Positions 18,186 through 26,368 of a stretch of DNA of 64,000 nucleotides are shown here, one piece after another (positions within the stretch are counted from its first letter, which is position 1; each line of letters opens with the position of its first letter). The position numbers and the translations under genes were made by a program. A model generated the notes under the pieces. That model saw only the letters and a list, made by a program, of their open reading frames with translations. It was not told the origin of the DNA and ran no database searches. The stretch is from Nonlabens ulvanivorans (lineage in GTDB: Bacteria; Bacteroidota; Bacteroidia; Flavobacteriales; Flavobacteriaceae). The stretch is from assembly GCF_000732625.1 (NCBI RefSeq), contig NZ_JPJI01000026.1, forward strand, positions 461,014 through 525,013, written 5' to 3'.

Positions 18186-18425
18186 TTACTTGGTAAGAAG
18201 CCCTTTAGCGCGAGCTTGCTTCATTACCTCAGTAATACCTAATTTATTGATGTTTTTTATCGCCTTAGCAGATACTTTAAGTGAAATCCACTTATCCTCT
18301 TCAGGAAGGTAGAAACGCTTAGTAAAAAGATTCACGTTGAATCTACGTTTAGTCTTATTCATTGCGTGGGAAACATTGTTTCCTGACATCGCTCTCTTAC
18401 CTGTAAGTTCACAAACTCGTGACAT
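18186..18425 (-). CDS. rpmB: 50S ribosomal protein L28
   Basis: A 79-aa large-subunit protein: MSRVCELTGKRAMSGNNVSH, KTKRRFNVNL, and RFYLPEEDKWISLKVSAKAI with KNINKLGITEV near the end. It has a single Cys at residue 5, as in zinc-independent forms. It is the first gene of the rpmB-rpmG-DUF4295 operon; the 158 bp upstream contain no further gene. Confidence 0.96.
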   Translation of the reverse strand: MSRVCELTGKRAMSGNNVSHAMNKTKRRFNVNLFTKRFYLPEEDKWISLKVSAKAIKNINKLGITEVMKQARAKGLLTK

Positions 18426-18583
18426 GATTATCTGTGTTTAAAATCGGACTGCAAAATAACGATTATTTATTCGTTCTCACAAGCCTAAATTGCACCCTTT
18501 TTTATAATTTTTTCTCAAACGCCTATTTTCCTACTATTCAAGCATTAAAATCAGCGTGTAATATTCTATTGTAACAGTAATTA

Positions 18584-19831
18584 TTACTGAGCTATCAACT
18601 CTTTTTGCAATAATTCTAGTGATTTATTAATTGTTTTTTGAACCACTCTATCTCTATGATTACCCATCATAAACTGTAGCGCATATGTCTTTTCTGGTGT
18701 CGATATTCCTATAAAAACAGTTCCTACAGGAGCATCACTATCTCCTTGAGTAGGTCCTGCATTACCTGTAGTTGCAACGGCATAATCTGATTTAAACTTT
18801 AATCGTGCCTTATAAGCCATCTCATGAGCTACCTGCTCACTTACTACACTATATTTTTCAATAATTGCTGGATCCACACCTAGCATGTCAACTTTAGACT
18901 GTGTAGCATAAGTAACGGTGCTACCCATAAAAACTTTAGACGCTCCTGGAATTTCTGTAATAAGGCTAGCTATTTTTCCTCCTGTACAACTCTCTGCAGT
19001 GGCGACCGTTTTGTTATTCTCTTTCAATAATTGAACCACAGCATGCACTATACTTTCATCATTACTTTCACCTACAATGACATCTTCGATAATCCCATAC
19101 AATTTCTGAACCTGATCATCTACCGTTTCAAGAATAAGATCTTTATCCTTTCCACGAGAAGACAATCTTAAACGTACAGTTCCTAAACTAGGTAAATAAG
19201 CCAGTTTAATATGAGAAGGTAAATCATTTTCCCATTGCTCTAATCTAGTAGCTATAGTACTTTCTCCTTGACCTGCTGTAAGAATTGTACGATGATGTAT
19301 AAATGGTAATTCACCTATATTAAGAATTTTAGGTATGACACCATCAGACATTAAGGCCTTCATTTCAAATGGTACACCTGGCATAGACACAAAAATAGTT
19401 CCTTCACTCTCAATCCACAATCCAGGTGCTGTCCCATACTGATTAGAGATTACCTGTGCTTTAGAAGGGACTAACGCTTGGTCTTTATTCATATCGACCA
19501 TTGGTGCTTTTACAAATTTTTCAAAAAGCATAATCACGTGGTCTAAGACTTCTTGATCCAGTACGAGTTGATCATCAAAGAATTCACAAATCGTTTTCTT
19601 TGTAATATCATCCTTAGTTGGACCTAAACCACCTGTAACAAGCACAATATCTGATTCTTGTTTCGCTTTCGCGAAAGCGGAAAGGATATGTTCCCGATCA
19701 TCACTAATAGAGATAATCTCATAAACGTTAACGCCTATCTTATTGAGTTCGCTTGCCATCCATGCAGAATTGGTATCTACAATTTGACCTATAAGGATTT
19801 CATCTCCTATAGTAATTATAGTTGCTTGCAT
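18584..19831 (-). CDS. cinA: CinA family protein (NMN amidohydrolase / ADP-ribose pyrophosphatase type)
   Basis: A 415-aa two-domain protein. Residues 1 to ~170 are the MoCF-like (COG1058) domain with ITIGDEILIGQIVDTN and LVTGGLGPTKDDITKK; the last ~160 are the PncC-like amidase domain with VATAESCTGGKIASLIT, GSTVTYATQSK and ATTGNAGPTQGD. The full-length protein is known to recycle pyridine nucleotides. It is translated directly after the lone Hpt protein (no gap between stop and ATG). The AFAKA residues near 52-56 are encoded by an exact palindrome copy in a loop just before VTGGLGPT. Confidence 0.93.
   Translation of the reverse strand: MQATIITIGDEILIGQIVDTNSAWMASELNKIGVNVYEIISISDDREHILSAFAKAKQESDIVLVTGGLGPTKDDITKKTICEFFDDQLVLDQEVLDHVIMLFEKFVKAPMVDMNKDQALVPSKAQVISNQYGTAPGLWIESEGTIFVSMPGVPFEMKALMSDGVIPKILNIGELPFIHHRTILTAGQGESTIATRLEQWENDLPSHIKLAYLPSLGTVRLRLSSRGKDKDLILETVDDQVQKLYGIIEDVIVGESNDESIVHAVVQLLKENNKTVATAESCTGGKIASLITEIPGASKVFMGSTVTYATQSKVDMLGVDPAIIEKYSVVSEQVAHEMAYKARLKFKSDYAVATTGNAGPTQGDSDAPVGTVFIGISTPEKTYALQFMMGNHRDRVVQKTINKSLELLQKELIAQ
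19664..19679. repeat. 16-bp palindrome, exact copy
   Basis: Inside cinA, read as AFAKA on the coding strand. Confidence 0.95.
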
Positions 19832-20167
19832 TTAGAAATCTCTTTTAAGTTGAATTAAGGCCATATCCAATTCTTGGTTAACACGCATGAAATGTTCTTT
19901 AATCTCCATTTCATCATCTGATTTTCCCCATGCCTCAATTATCAATATGTCGGACAAGCACTCTAACCCAAACATATCAACACTGGGTTTCATTTTATGA
20001 GCATACTCGTGAACACGTGCTCTATCGTCATCAATTATGGCGACCGCAAGATGCTCAAGATCTTTAGGTATTTCTGTAATAAACATCTCTACCATATCCT
20101 TAATAAAGTCTGCATCATTGTCTGAGAGCTCTATTAACTTTTGTAGATCGTATAGGTTTTGCTTCAT
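19832..20167 (-). CDS. Lone Hpt (histidine phosphotransfer) domain protein
   Basis: A 111-aa protein made only of an Hpt four-helix bundle. The phosphorylated His is in EYAHKMKPSVDMFGL (His57), matching the HxxKPS motif of YpdA/ArcB-type Hpt domains. Such proteins relay phosphate between a hybrid kinase and a response regulator. No kinase or regulator is near; the neighbours are an FAH-family hydrolase (ATGA overlap upstream) and cinA (directly downstream). The partner must therefore be encoded elsewhere. Confidence 0.87.
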   Translation of the reverse strand: MKQNLYDLQKLIELSDNDADFIKDMVEMFITEIPKDLEHLAVAIIDDDRARVHEYAHKMKPSVDMFGLECLSDILIIEAWGKSDDEMEIKEHFMRVNQELDMALIQLKRDF

Positions 20168-20778
20168 TTTACTTTGATCTGGAACATTTCTTTACCAGCA
20201 AGAGTTCCTTTTAAAACATCATTCTCTTCTACTCTTGATACACCTGCTGGAGTTCCCGTAAATATAAGATCCCCTATTTTAAGTGTAAAGAATTGAGAGA
20301 CGTGCTCTATGATTTCATCTATTTTCCAAAGCATATGACTGGTATCACCACTTTGCTGCAAGTTATCATTTTTAAACAATTCAAATGACAAGTTATTTAA
20401 ATCACCTAATTCTTCTTTATTGATAAACTCTCTAGAAACTACACTTGCTCCATCAAAAGATTTTGCTTTCTCCCACGGCAATCCTTTTTCTTTACAACGT
20501 TGTTGCACATCTCTTGCTGTAAAATCAATTCCTAGGCCTATTTCATTATAATACTTGTGTGCAAATTTTTTATCGATATGCTTACCGATACGATTAATAC
20601 GCACTACAACTTCTACCTCGTGATGGACATCATTTGAGAATGCAGGTATAAAAAACGGCTGTTTATGTAATAAAATAGAAGTGTCAGGCTTTAAAAAAAC
20701 GACTGGCTCAGTAGGTCGCTCGTTTTGAAGCTCTGCAATATGTTCTGTATAATTGCGACCGATGCAAATAATTTTCAT
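20164..20778 (-). CDS. Fumarylacetoacetate hydrolase family protein
   Basis: A 204-aa member of the FAH superfamily, which cleaves or decarboxylates acylpyruvates and related diketo acids with a divalent metal. Motifs: KIICIGRNYTEHIAEL at the start, HHEVEVVVRINRIG (metal-binding His/Glu), the GIDFTARDVQQ segment, the KSFDGASVVS loop and LIFTGTPAGVSRV near the end. The compact size resembles the acylpyruvase/YcgM subgroup rather than tyrosine-degradation FAH. It starts two bases after the stop of guaB, and its stop overlaps the Hpt ATG. Confidence 0.9.
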   Translation of the reverse strand: MKIICIGRNYTEHIAELQNERPTEPVVFLKPDTSILLHKQPFFIPAFSNDVHHEVEVVVRINRIGKHIDKKFAHKYYNEIGLGIDFTARDVQQRCKEKGLPWEKAKSFDGASVVSREFINKEELGDLNNLSFELFKNDNLQQSGDTSHMLWKIDEIIEHVSQFFTLKIGDLIFTGTPAGVSRVEENDVLKGTLAGKEMFQIKVK

Positions 20779-20780
20779 AA

Positions 20781-22256
20781 TTATTTACGGCTATAATTAG
20801 GCGCTTCTTTAGTAATGGTCACATCATGTGGGTGACTTTCATTTACACCAGCTGCTGTAATTTTTACAAAACGGCCATTATTCTTGAGGGATTCAATATC
20901 ACCAGCACCACAATAACCCATTCCGGCGCGTAATCCACCTATAAACTGAGTCATGCTTTCTACTAGATCTCCTTTATAAGGTACACGACCTACAATTCCC
21001 TCAGGAACTAGTTTTTTAATATCATCTTCTACATCTTGAAAATAACGATCTTTAGAACCGTGTTGCATCGCCTCAACAGATCCCATTCCGCGATAAGATT
21101 TAAATTTACGACCATCATATATAATGGTTTCTCCTGGTGACTCTGTAGTACCAGCAAGCATAGAACCTAGCATTACACAGTCTGCTCCTGCCGCTATTGC
21201 CTTAGGTATATCACCCGTGTAACGTATTCCTCCATCTGCGATGACAGGTACTCCAGTACCTTTTAATGCATGAGACGCTTCCATTACAGCACTTAATTGA
21301 GGAAAACCAACACCAGCTACAACACGAGTTGTACATATTGAACCAGGACCAATTCCTACTTTTACAGCGTCTGCACCAGCATCTGCTAGATATTTTGCAG
21401 CTTCGGCAGTGGCAACATTTCCAACCACAACGTCCAGATCTGGATAAGCGGCCTTCACTTTTTTAAGAACATCAACAACGCCTTTAGTATGACCATGTGC
21501 CGTATCGATTACTACAGCGTCTACACCAGCTTCCACTAATGCACCAGCTCTATCAACAGCATCACCTGTAACACCTATTGCAGCCGCTACTCGCAAACGA
21601 CCATACTGATCCTTATTAGCATTAGGTTTTAAAGTTAGCTTAGTGATATCTCTAAAGGTTATGAGTCCTACTAATTTATCTTGATCATCAACAACTAGTA
21701 ATTTCTCTATTTTATATTCTTGCAAAATCGCTTCTGCATCATGTAAAGATGTCCCTGCTTTTGCTGTGATTAAATTCTCTGAAGTCATCACATCAGTAAC
21801 TGAGCGACTATTATCTTTTTCAAATCGTAAATCTCTATTAGTTACAATACCTTTTATATAACCAGCATCATCCACTATAGGAATCCCACCTATACTGTGC
21901 TCACGCATACTAGCTTTTGCATCACCTATGGTAGCCTCAATAGTAAGAGTAACTGGATCGATAATCATACCACTTTCAGCTCGTTTTACACGTCTCACCT
22001 TCTGAGCTTGAGCTTCAATAGACATATTTTTATGCAAGATCCCTATTCCACCTTCTTGAGCCATAGCAATAGCCATGCGGCTTTCTGTAACGGTATCCAT
22101 AGCAGCACTGATTACAGGTGCGTTAAGAGTAATATTTCTTGAAAATTTAGTCTTTATACTTACTTCTCGAGGCAGCACCTCACTGTAAGCAGGTACAAGT
22201 AGTACGTCATCATAGGTTAAACCTTCACCTAGAAATTTGGAATCGTGGGAAATCAT
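20781..22256 (-). CDS. guaB: Inosine-5'-monophosphate dehydrogenase
   Basis: GuaB oxidises IMP to XMP with NAD+, the committed step of GTP synthesis. The ATG at 22256 (491 aa) is chosen; an upstream in-frame start would overlap the promoter. The TIM barrel begins [18 protein letters not shown], two CBS domains lie inserted at about 95-215 ([19 protein letters not shown]), and the catalytic Cys is in [11 protein letters not shown] with the flap region [10 protein letters not shown]. The length matches standard bacterial IMPDH. It leads a probable operon guaB-FAH-Hpt-cinA joined by gaps or overlaps of 0-4 nt. Confidence 0.96.
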   Translation of the reverse strand: MISHDSKFLGEGLTYDDVLLVPAYSEVLPREVSIKTKFSRNITLNAPVISAAMDTVTESRMAIAMAQEGGIGILHKNMSIEAQAQKVRRVKRAESGMIIDPVTLTIEATIGDAKASMREHSIGGIPIVDDAGYIKGIVTNRDLRFEKDNSRSVTDVMTSENLITAKAGTSLHDAEAILQEYKIEKLLVVDDQDKLVGLITFRDITKLTLKPNANKDQYGRLRVAAAIGVTGDAVDRAGALVEAGVDAVVIDTAHGHTKGVVDVLKKVKAAYPDLDVVVGNVATAEAAKYLADAGADAVKVGIGPGSICTTRVVAGVGFPQLSAVMEASHALKGTGVPVIADGGIRYTGDIPKAIAAGADCVMLGSMLAGTTESPGETIIYDGRKFKSYRGMGSVEAMQHGSKDRYFQDVEDDIKKLVPEGIVGRVPYKGDLVESMTQFIGGLRAGMGYCGAGDIESLKNNGRFVKITAAGVNESHPHDVTITKEAPNYSRK

Positions 22257-22277
22257 GCAATAGAATTTTATTGCATG

Positions 22278-22310
22278 CAAATATACGTTATTTAATTGGT
22301 GAGTATTCAA
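22278..22310 (-). promoter_or_regulatory. Candidate promoter of guaB (Bacteroidota type)
   Basis: On the minus strand the -7 box TATATTTG (22285-22278) fits TAnnTTTG exactly, with TTG at 22310-22308 as the -33 element, a 22-nt spacer, about 21 nt upstream of the ATG. Confidence 0.55.
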
Positions 22311-22425
22311 ATGGATTAATACAATACTTAACTATTCAAACACTTACCTATTTAGAATCAATATGAATAATGAAAATCAATCCGAATATTATATAGTATC
22401 AGAAATATCAATAACGAATTTCCTA

Positions 22426-22463
22426 CCTTATCTTTATTAAATCTAAATAAGGACTTAAATTTG
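22426..22463 (+). promoter_or_regulatory. Candidate promoter and operator before the DUF4856 gene
   Basis: TAAATTTG at 22456-22463 fits the -7 consensus exactly. Just upstream, CCTTAT (22426-22431) and ATAAGG (22447-22452) form the ends of an imperfect 27-bp inverted repeat, a position where a repressor would block RNA polymerase. An iron-responsive repressor is plausible from the genes that follow, but this is inference. Confidence 0.4.
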
Positions 22464-22511
22464 CAGCCGAAATCAATTCAACTATTTATATCAAGTCTAA
22501 ATAAAACCAAA

Positions 22512-23717
22512 ATGACTCTAAAAAAAATATCTTTAATCGCCACTGCCGCTATAGCAACTTTTTTTACTACATCATGTGATAATGATGATGATCTAACCGT
22601 TAATAACGTTATAGCACCAGCAACATATTCTTTTAATAGAGGAACAGAAAGCACCGTTAGCTATTCTGGCCAGACTACTCGTATAGCAATGGCTGAAGAA
22701 ATTAAGACCGCTTTTAAAGAAACATCTACTACCGAAACACAATTGTCTAACATGTTTGCGCATGTAGCAGGAGCAAATGATTTTAGTGATGCAGCTTTAA
22801 ATTCTTCTGACAAAAGTGTACGTAGTAAAGTAGCTGCTAGTGCAGACTATTTTTCTAGCAACGCAACAGATGCTGCTGCGATTAGAGCAGATTTTGATAA
22901 TTATATATCATCTCAAGTAAATGATATTTTCCCAGCATGGAACAATACAGCTAGCGCTGGTGTACCAGGACAGATTCAACAAGCTGGTGGTGGAACTATT
23001 AGATATGTAAACGCAAAAGGTCTGGAGTATGACCAAGCGTTTGCTAAAGGGCTTTTAGGGGCTTTAATGACCGATCAAATTTTGAACAATTATTTAAGCA
23101 CGTCTGTTCTTGATGAAAGTACTAATAGAGCAGATAATGATAACGAAGTATTAGTATCAGGTAAAAGTTATACCAACATGGAGCATAAATGGGATGAGGC
23201 TTTTGGCTATTTATACGGTGCAGAACCAGATGCTACAATGCCTATTCTAGATCAAGATAGTTTTTTAAGTGAATACATTGATCGTGTAGAAGGTGATGCA
23301 GATTTTGCTGGAATCGCAACTACAATTTATGATGCATTCAAATTAGGACGTGCAGCGATAGTTGAAAAAAACTACAGTGTTAGAGATGAACAAGCAGCAA
23401 TTATAAGAGAGAACGTCTCTTTAATTCCAGCTGTAAGAGCGGTGTTTTATTTACAAAATGGTAAAGACAATTTAACAGCAGATCCAGCAAGAGCATTTCA
23501 TGGATTATCTGAAGCTTATGGATTTATCTACAGCCTTCAATTTACACGCAATCCTGATACTGACGCACCATATTTTAGCAAAACTGAAGTAGACACCTAT
23601 TTAAGTCAATTAATGACTGGTAATGGATTCTGGGATATTACACCTACTACTTTAGATCAAATATCAGATGACATTGCGGCAAGATTCAATTTCACAACAG
23701 CACAAGCTAGCAATTAA
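22512..23717 (+). CDS. DUF4856 family lipoprotein
   Basis: A 401-aa protein starting at the ATG at 22512, which places a lipoprotein signal at the N-terminus (KKISLIATAAIATFFTTSC) followed by Asp residues; an upstream start adds 17 residues before the signal and is rejected. The body has YSFNRGTESTVSYSGQTTRI at the start of the mature protein and the segment GLEYDQAFAKGLLGALMTDQ, both recognisable from DUF4856 proteins of Bacteroidota. Members are found with imelysin and TonB receptor genes and are thought to act in metal (probably iron) acquisition; no activity has been shown to my knowledge. It is the first gene of the putative iron locus. Confidence 0.85.
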   Translation: MTLKKISLIATAAIATFFTTSCDNDDDLTVNNVIAPATYSFNRGTESTVSYSGQTTRIAMAEEIKTAFKETSTTETQLSNMFAHVAGANDFSDAALNSSDKSVRSKVAASADYFSSNATDAAAIRADFDNYISSQVNDIFPAWNNTASAGVPGQIQQAGGGTIRYVNAKGLEYDQAFAKGLLGALMTDQILNNYLSTSVLDESTNRADNDNEVLVSGKSYTNMEHKWDEAFGYLYGAEPDATMPILDQDSFLSEYIDRVEGDADFAGIATTIYDAFKLGRAAIVEKNYSVRDEQAAIIRENVSLIPAVRAVFYLQNGKDNLTADPARAFHGLSEAYGFIYSLQFTRNPDTDAPYFSKTEVDTYLSQLMTGNGFWDITPTTLDQISDDIAARFNFTTAQASN

Positions 23718-23767
23718 ATTATCATTTATTTAATGTAGTTAATAGGACATACTCTCGACTACAACGG

Positions 23768-23775
23768 TACATTTG
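23768..23775 (+). promoter_or_regulatory. Candidate -7 element before the imelysin gene
   Basis: TACATTTG fits TAnnTTTG exactly, 21 nt before the ATG. No clear -33 TTG was found at the usual spacing, so support is partial. Confidence 0.35.
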
Positions 23776-23796
23776 CAAACTTTTAAAAAATTAATA

Positions 23797-24918
23797 ATGA
23801 AAATCAAGCAATTAGCATTAGCACTGTTTTCTATCATACTGATCACCGCGTGTACAGAATCTAACGATGATTCTACTAGCGGATCATCTGATAACTTTGA
23901 TAGAAAGGCTCTTTTAGAAAATGCAGCAGATAACATCATCATTCCTGCATTACAAGATTTGAATTCTGATTTAACAGCTTTAAAAGCGTCAAAAGAGACT
24001 TTTATAACAACACCTAATCAAACAAATCTTGATAATCTAAGAACTGACTGGTTAGCAGCTTATAAAACATGGCAGTACGTTGAGATGTTTAACATTGGTA
24101 AGGCTGAAGAAATTTTATATGGTTTCCAGATGAACATCTATCCTACTAATACGACAGATATCCAAAACAATATCGCGTCTGGATCTTATGACCTTACTAG
24201 TCCTAATAATAATGATGCCGTAGGTTTCCCTGCTTTAGATTACTTACTATATGGTCTAGGTAATGACGACAGTGCCATAATAGACTTTTATACCACTGAC
24301 AGTAACGCGCTAGGTTACAAAAATTACCTCAGCGATGTGATAGACCAGATGGACAATCTAACTACTACAGTATTAACAGACTGGACCAGTTCTTACAGAG
24401 ATATTTTTGTTAGCAGTACGGCAAACACAGCATCTAGCTCTGTGAATATGCTAGTGAACGACTTCATTTTTTATTATGAAAAGGGATTGCGTGCTAACAA
24501 AGTAGGCATACCTGCAGGAGTTTTTTCTACAACACCACTTGCAGATAAAGTGGAAGGATTATACAGTAAAGTTTACTCTAAAGAACTTGCCCTAACTGCT
24601 CTACAAGCGGTTCAAGACTTTTTTAACGGTAAAGCTTATAATAACTCAACAATTGGTATAAGTTATGCAAGTTATGTAACTCTTTTAAGGGATAATAGTG
24701 GATCTTCTGACCTTACAGCCTCTATAAACAGTCAGATAGAAGCCGCTAGAACTGAGCTTGATCAATTAGATAACAATCTATATAATCAGGTGAACAATAA
24801 TAATGTAGCTATGTTAATGACTTATGATGAGTTACAGCGCGTCACTGTTTTATTAAAAGTAGACATGTTGCAAACACTTAATATAAGCGTAGATTATGTT
24901 GATGCTGACGGTGATTAA
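23797..24918 (+). CDS. Imelysin (peptidase M75) family lipoprotein
   Basis: A 373-aa protein from the ATG at 23797; it begins with a lipoprotein signal (IKQLALALFSIILITAC). The imelysin fold is indicated by LRTDWLAAYKTWQYVEMF, AEEILYGFQMNIYP, the GFPALDYLLYG motif and NDFIFYYEKGLRANKVG. Imelysin-like proteins are iron-regulated surface or periplasmic proteins in Gram-negative bacteria, and many lack the full GxHxxE metal site; here the corresponding position reads GFPALDYLL. It lies 79 bp downstream of the DUF4856 gene, with the HTTM and TonB receptor genes following. Confidence 0.9.
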   Translation: MKIKQLALALFSIILITACTESNDDSTSGSSDNFDRKALLENAADNIIIPALQDLNSDLTALKASKETFITTPNQTNLDNLRTDWLAAYKTWQYVEMFNIGKAEEILYGFQMNIYPTNTTDIQNNIASGSYDLTSPNNNDAVGFPALDYLLYGLGNDDSAIIDFYTTDSNALGYKNYLSDVIDQMDNLTTTVLTDWTSSYRDIFVSSTANTASSSVNMLVNDFIFYYEKGLRANKVGIPAGVFSTTPLADKVEGLYSKVYSKELALTALQAVQDFFNGKAYNNSTIGISYASYVTLLRDNSGSSDLTASINSQIEAARTELDQLDNNLYNQVNNNNVAMLMTYDELQRVTVLLKVDMLQTLNISVDYVDADGD

Positions 24919-24936
24919 ACCATATCAATAAATTTT

Positions 24937-24979
24937 AAAAAAGGTTGTCCTCATATTAAAGTATGAGGCAACCTTTTTT
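24937..24979 (+). terminator. Hairpin with T-run directly before the HTTM start codon
   Basis: An 18-bp stem with one bulged T (AAAAAAGGTTG-CCTCATA and its complement) and a 6-nt loop, followed by TTTTTTT. It looks like an intrinsic terminator for the imelysin gene but ends only 6 nt before the ATG of the next gene. Confidence 0.8.
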
Positions 24980-24985
24980 TAGGTT

Positions 24986-26368
24986 ATGAATAAAACGATA
25001 CAATCATATCTAGATAAAAGCGCATCTGCTGCGCCATTAGCGGTTTTCCGCATTGGCTTTGGGTTGATGATGCTTTATAGCATCATTAGATTTGCTGCAC
25101 ATGGTTGGATCAATAGTCTTTATATAACACCTCAATTTCATTTCTCTTATTATGGATTTGATTGGGTAAAACCATTAGGGTCCTTCACTTATTTATTATT
25201 TACTATATGCGGTATAGCCGCATTTTTCATTGCCATAGGATTTAAGTATAGGTTGTCCATTATTCTATTTTTCTTAAGCTTTACTTATATAGAATTGATG
25301 GATAAAACCACCTATCTTAATCATTATTACTTCATCAGCCTACTTAGTTTTTTAATGATCTTTTTACCTGCAAATAGGCATTTCTCAATAGATCATCCTA
25401 AAGCAACTGATCACACCTTAAAGACACCAATAATCCCGCAATGGAGTATCGACAGCATTAAATTGCTATTAAGTATCGTGTACTTCTATGCTGGATTAGC
25501 AAAAATTAATAGCGACTGGCTTTTAAAAGCCATGCCTTTAAAAATATGGTTGCCTTCTAAATATGATTTACCTTTTCTAGGCAACCTTATGCAACAAGAA
25601 TGGGTACATTATGCATTCAGTTGGACTGGTATGCTCTATGATTTGCTCATTCCTTTTTTATTACTTTATAAAAAAACGCGGCTTTGGGCATTTATAGCTG
25701 TGGTTATATTCCATGTATTAACTCGTGTATTATTCCCGATAGGAATGTTTCCTTTTATAATGATTGTAAGTGCATTGGTGTTTTTTGACAGTTCACTACA
25801 TGAAAAAATTATTGCTTATTTAAGAAGATTTTTAAGTCCTTTAAGCACTTTATTAGGTCCGCTTTCGCGAAAGCGTACCAACAACAAACCATTTGTAATT
25901 ACATATCAGAAAGTTATAATACCAGTACTAGTGATATTTTTCACAATTCAATTAGTATTACCATGGCGATATCTCGCGTATCCTGGAGAATTGTTCTGGA
26001 CAGAGGAAGGCTATAGATTCTCGTGGCGCGTGATGTTGATGGAAAAAATGGGAAACACACAGTTTAAAATTGTTGACGGATCTGGACAGTCATTTTATGT
26101 TCAAAATGATGATTTTCTAACGTCGTTTCAAGAGAAGCAAATGAGCTTTCAACCTGACTTTATTTTAGAATACGCACACTTTTTAGGAGACCATTATAGC
26201 TCCCAAGGATATAAGGATGTAAAAGTTTATGTAGACTGTTATGCCGCGTTGAATGGTAGAACCAGTCGCAGACTAGTAGACCCCAAAGCAAACTTATATC
26301 AAATTAAAGATTCATTCCAGCATAAAGACTGGCTATTACCATTAGAAGATGAAATTAAAGGATTATAG
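24986..26368 (+). CDS. HTTM domain membrane protein
   Basis: A 460-aa protein of the HTTM family (horizontally transferred transmembrane domain, related to vitamin K-dependent gamma-carboxylase). The N-terminus APLAVFRIGFGLMMLYSIIR and the block YIELMDKTTYLNHYYFISLLSFLMIFLP-type helices (here kept below full length) mark the family, with some eight hydrophobic spans. After ~310 residues a soluble C-terminal part follows (EEGYRFSWRVMLMEKMGN). Enzymatic activity is unproven for bacterial homologues. The last 20 nt overlap the TonB receptor gene, so the two are coupled. LSRKR near 292-296 comes from a palindrome copy. Confidence 0.88.
   Translation: MNKTIQSYLDKSASAAPLAVFRIGFGLMMLYSIIRFAAHGWINSLYITPQFHFSYYGFDWVKPLGSFTYLLFTICGIAAFFIAIGFKYRLSIILFFLSFTYIELMDKTTYLNHYYFISLLSFLMIFLPANRHFSIDHPKATDHTLKTPIIPQWSIDSIKLLLSIVYFYAGLAKINSDWLLKAMPLKIWLPSKYDLPFLGNLMQQEWVHYAFSWTGMLYDLLIPFLLLYKKTRLWAFIAVVIFHVLTRVLFPIGMFPFIMIVSALVFFDSSLHEKIIAYLRRFLSPLSTLLGPLSRKRTNNKPFVITYQKVIIPVLVIFFTIQLVLPWRYLAYPGELFWTEEGYRFSWRVMLMEKMGNTQFKIVDGSGQSFYVQNDDFLTSFQEKQMSFQPDFILEYAHFLGDHYSSQGYKDVKVYVDCYAALNGRTSRRLVDPKANLYQIKDSFQHKDWLLPLEDEIKGL
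25860..25875. repeat. 16-bp palindrome, exact copy
   Basis: Inside the HTTM gene, read as LSRKR in the connector between the membrane part and the C-terminal part. Confidence 0.95.
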
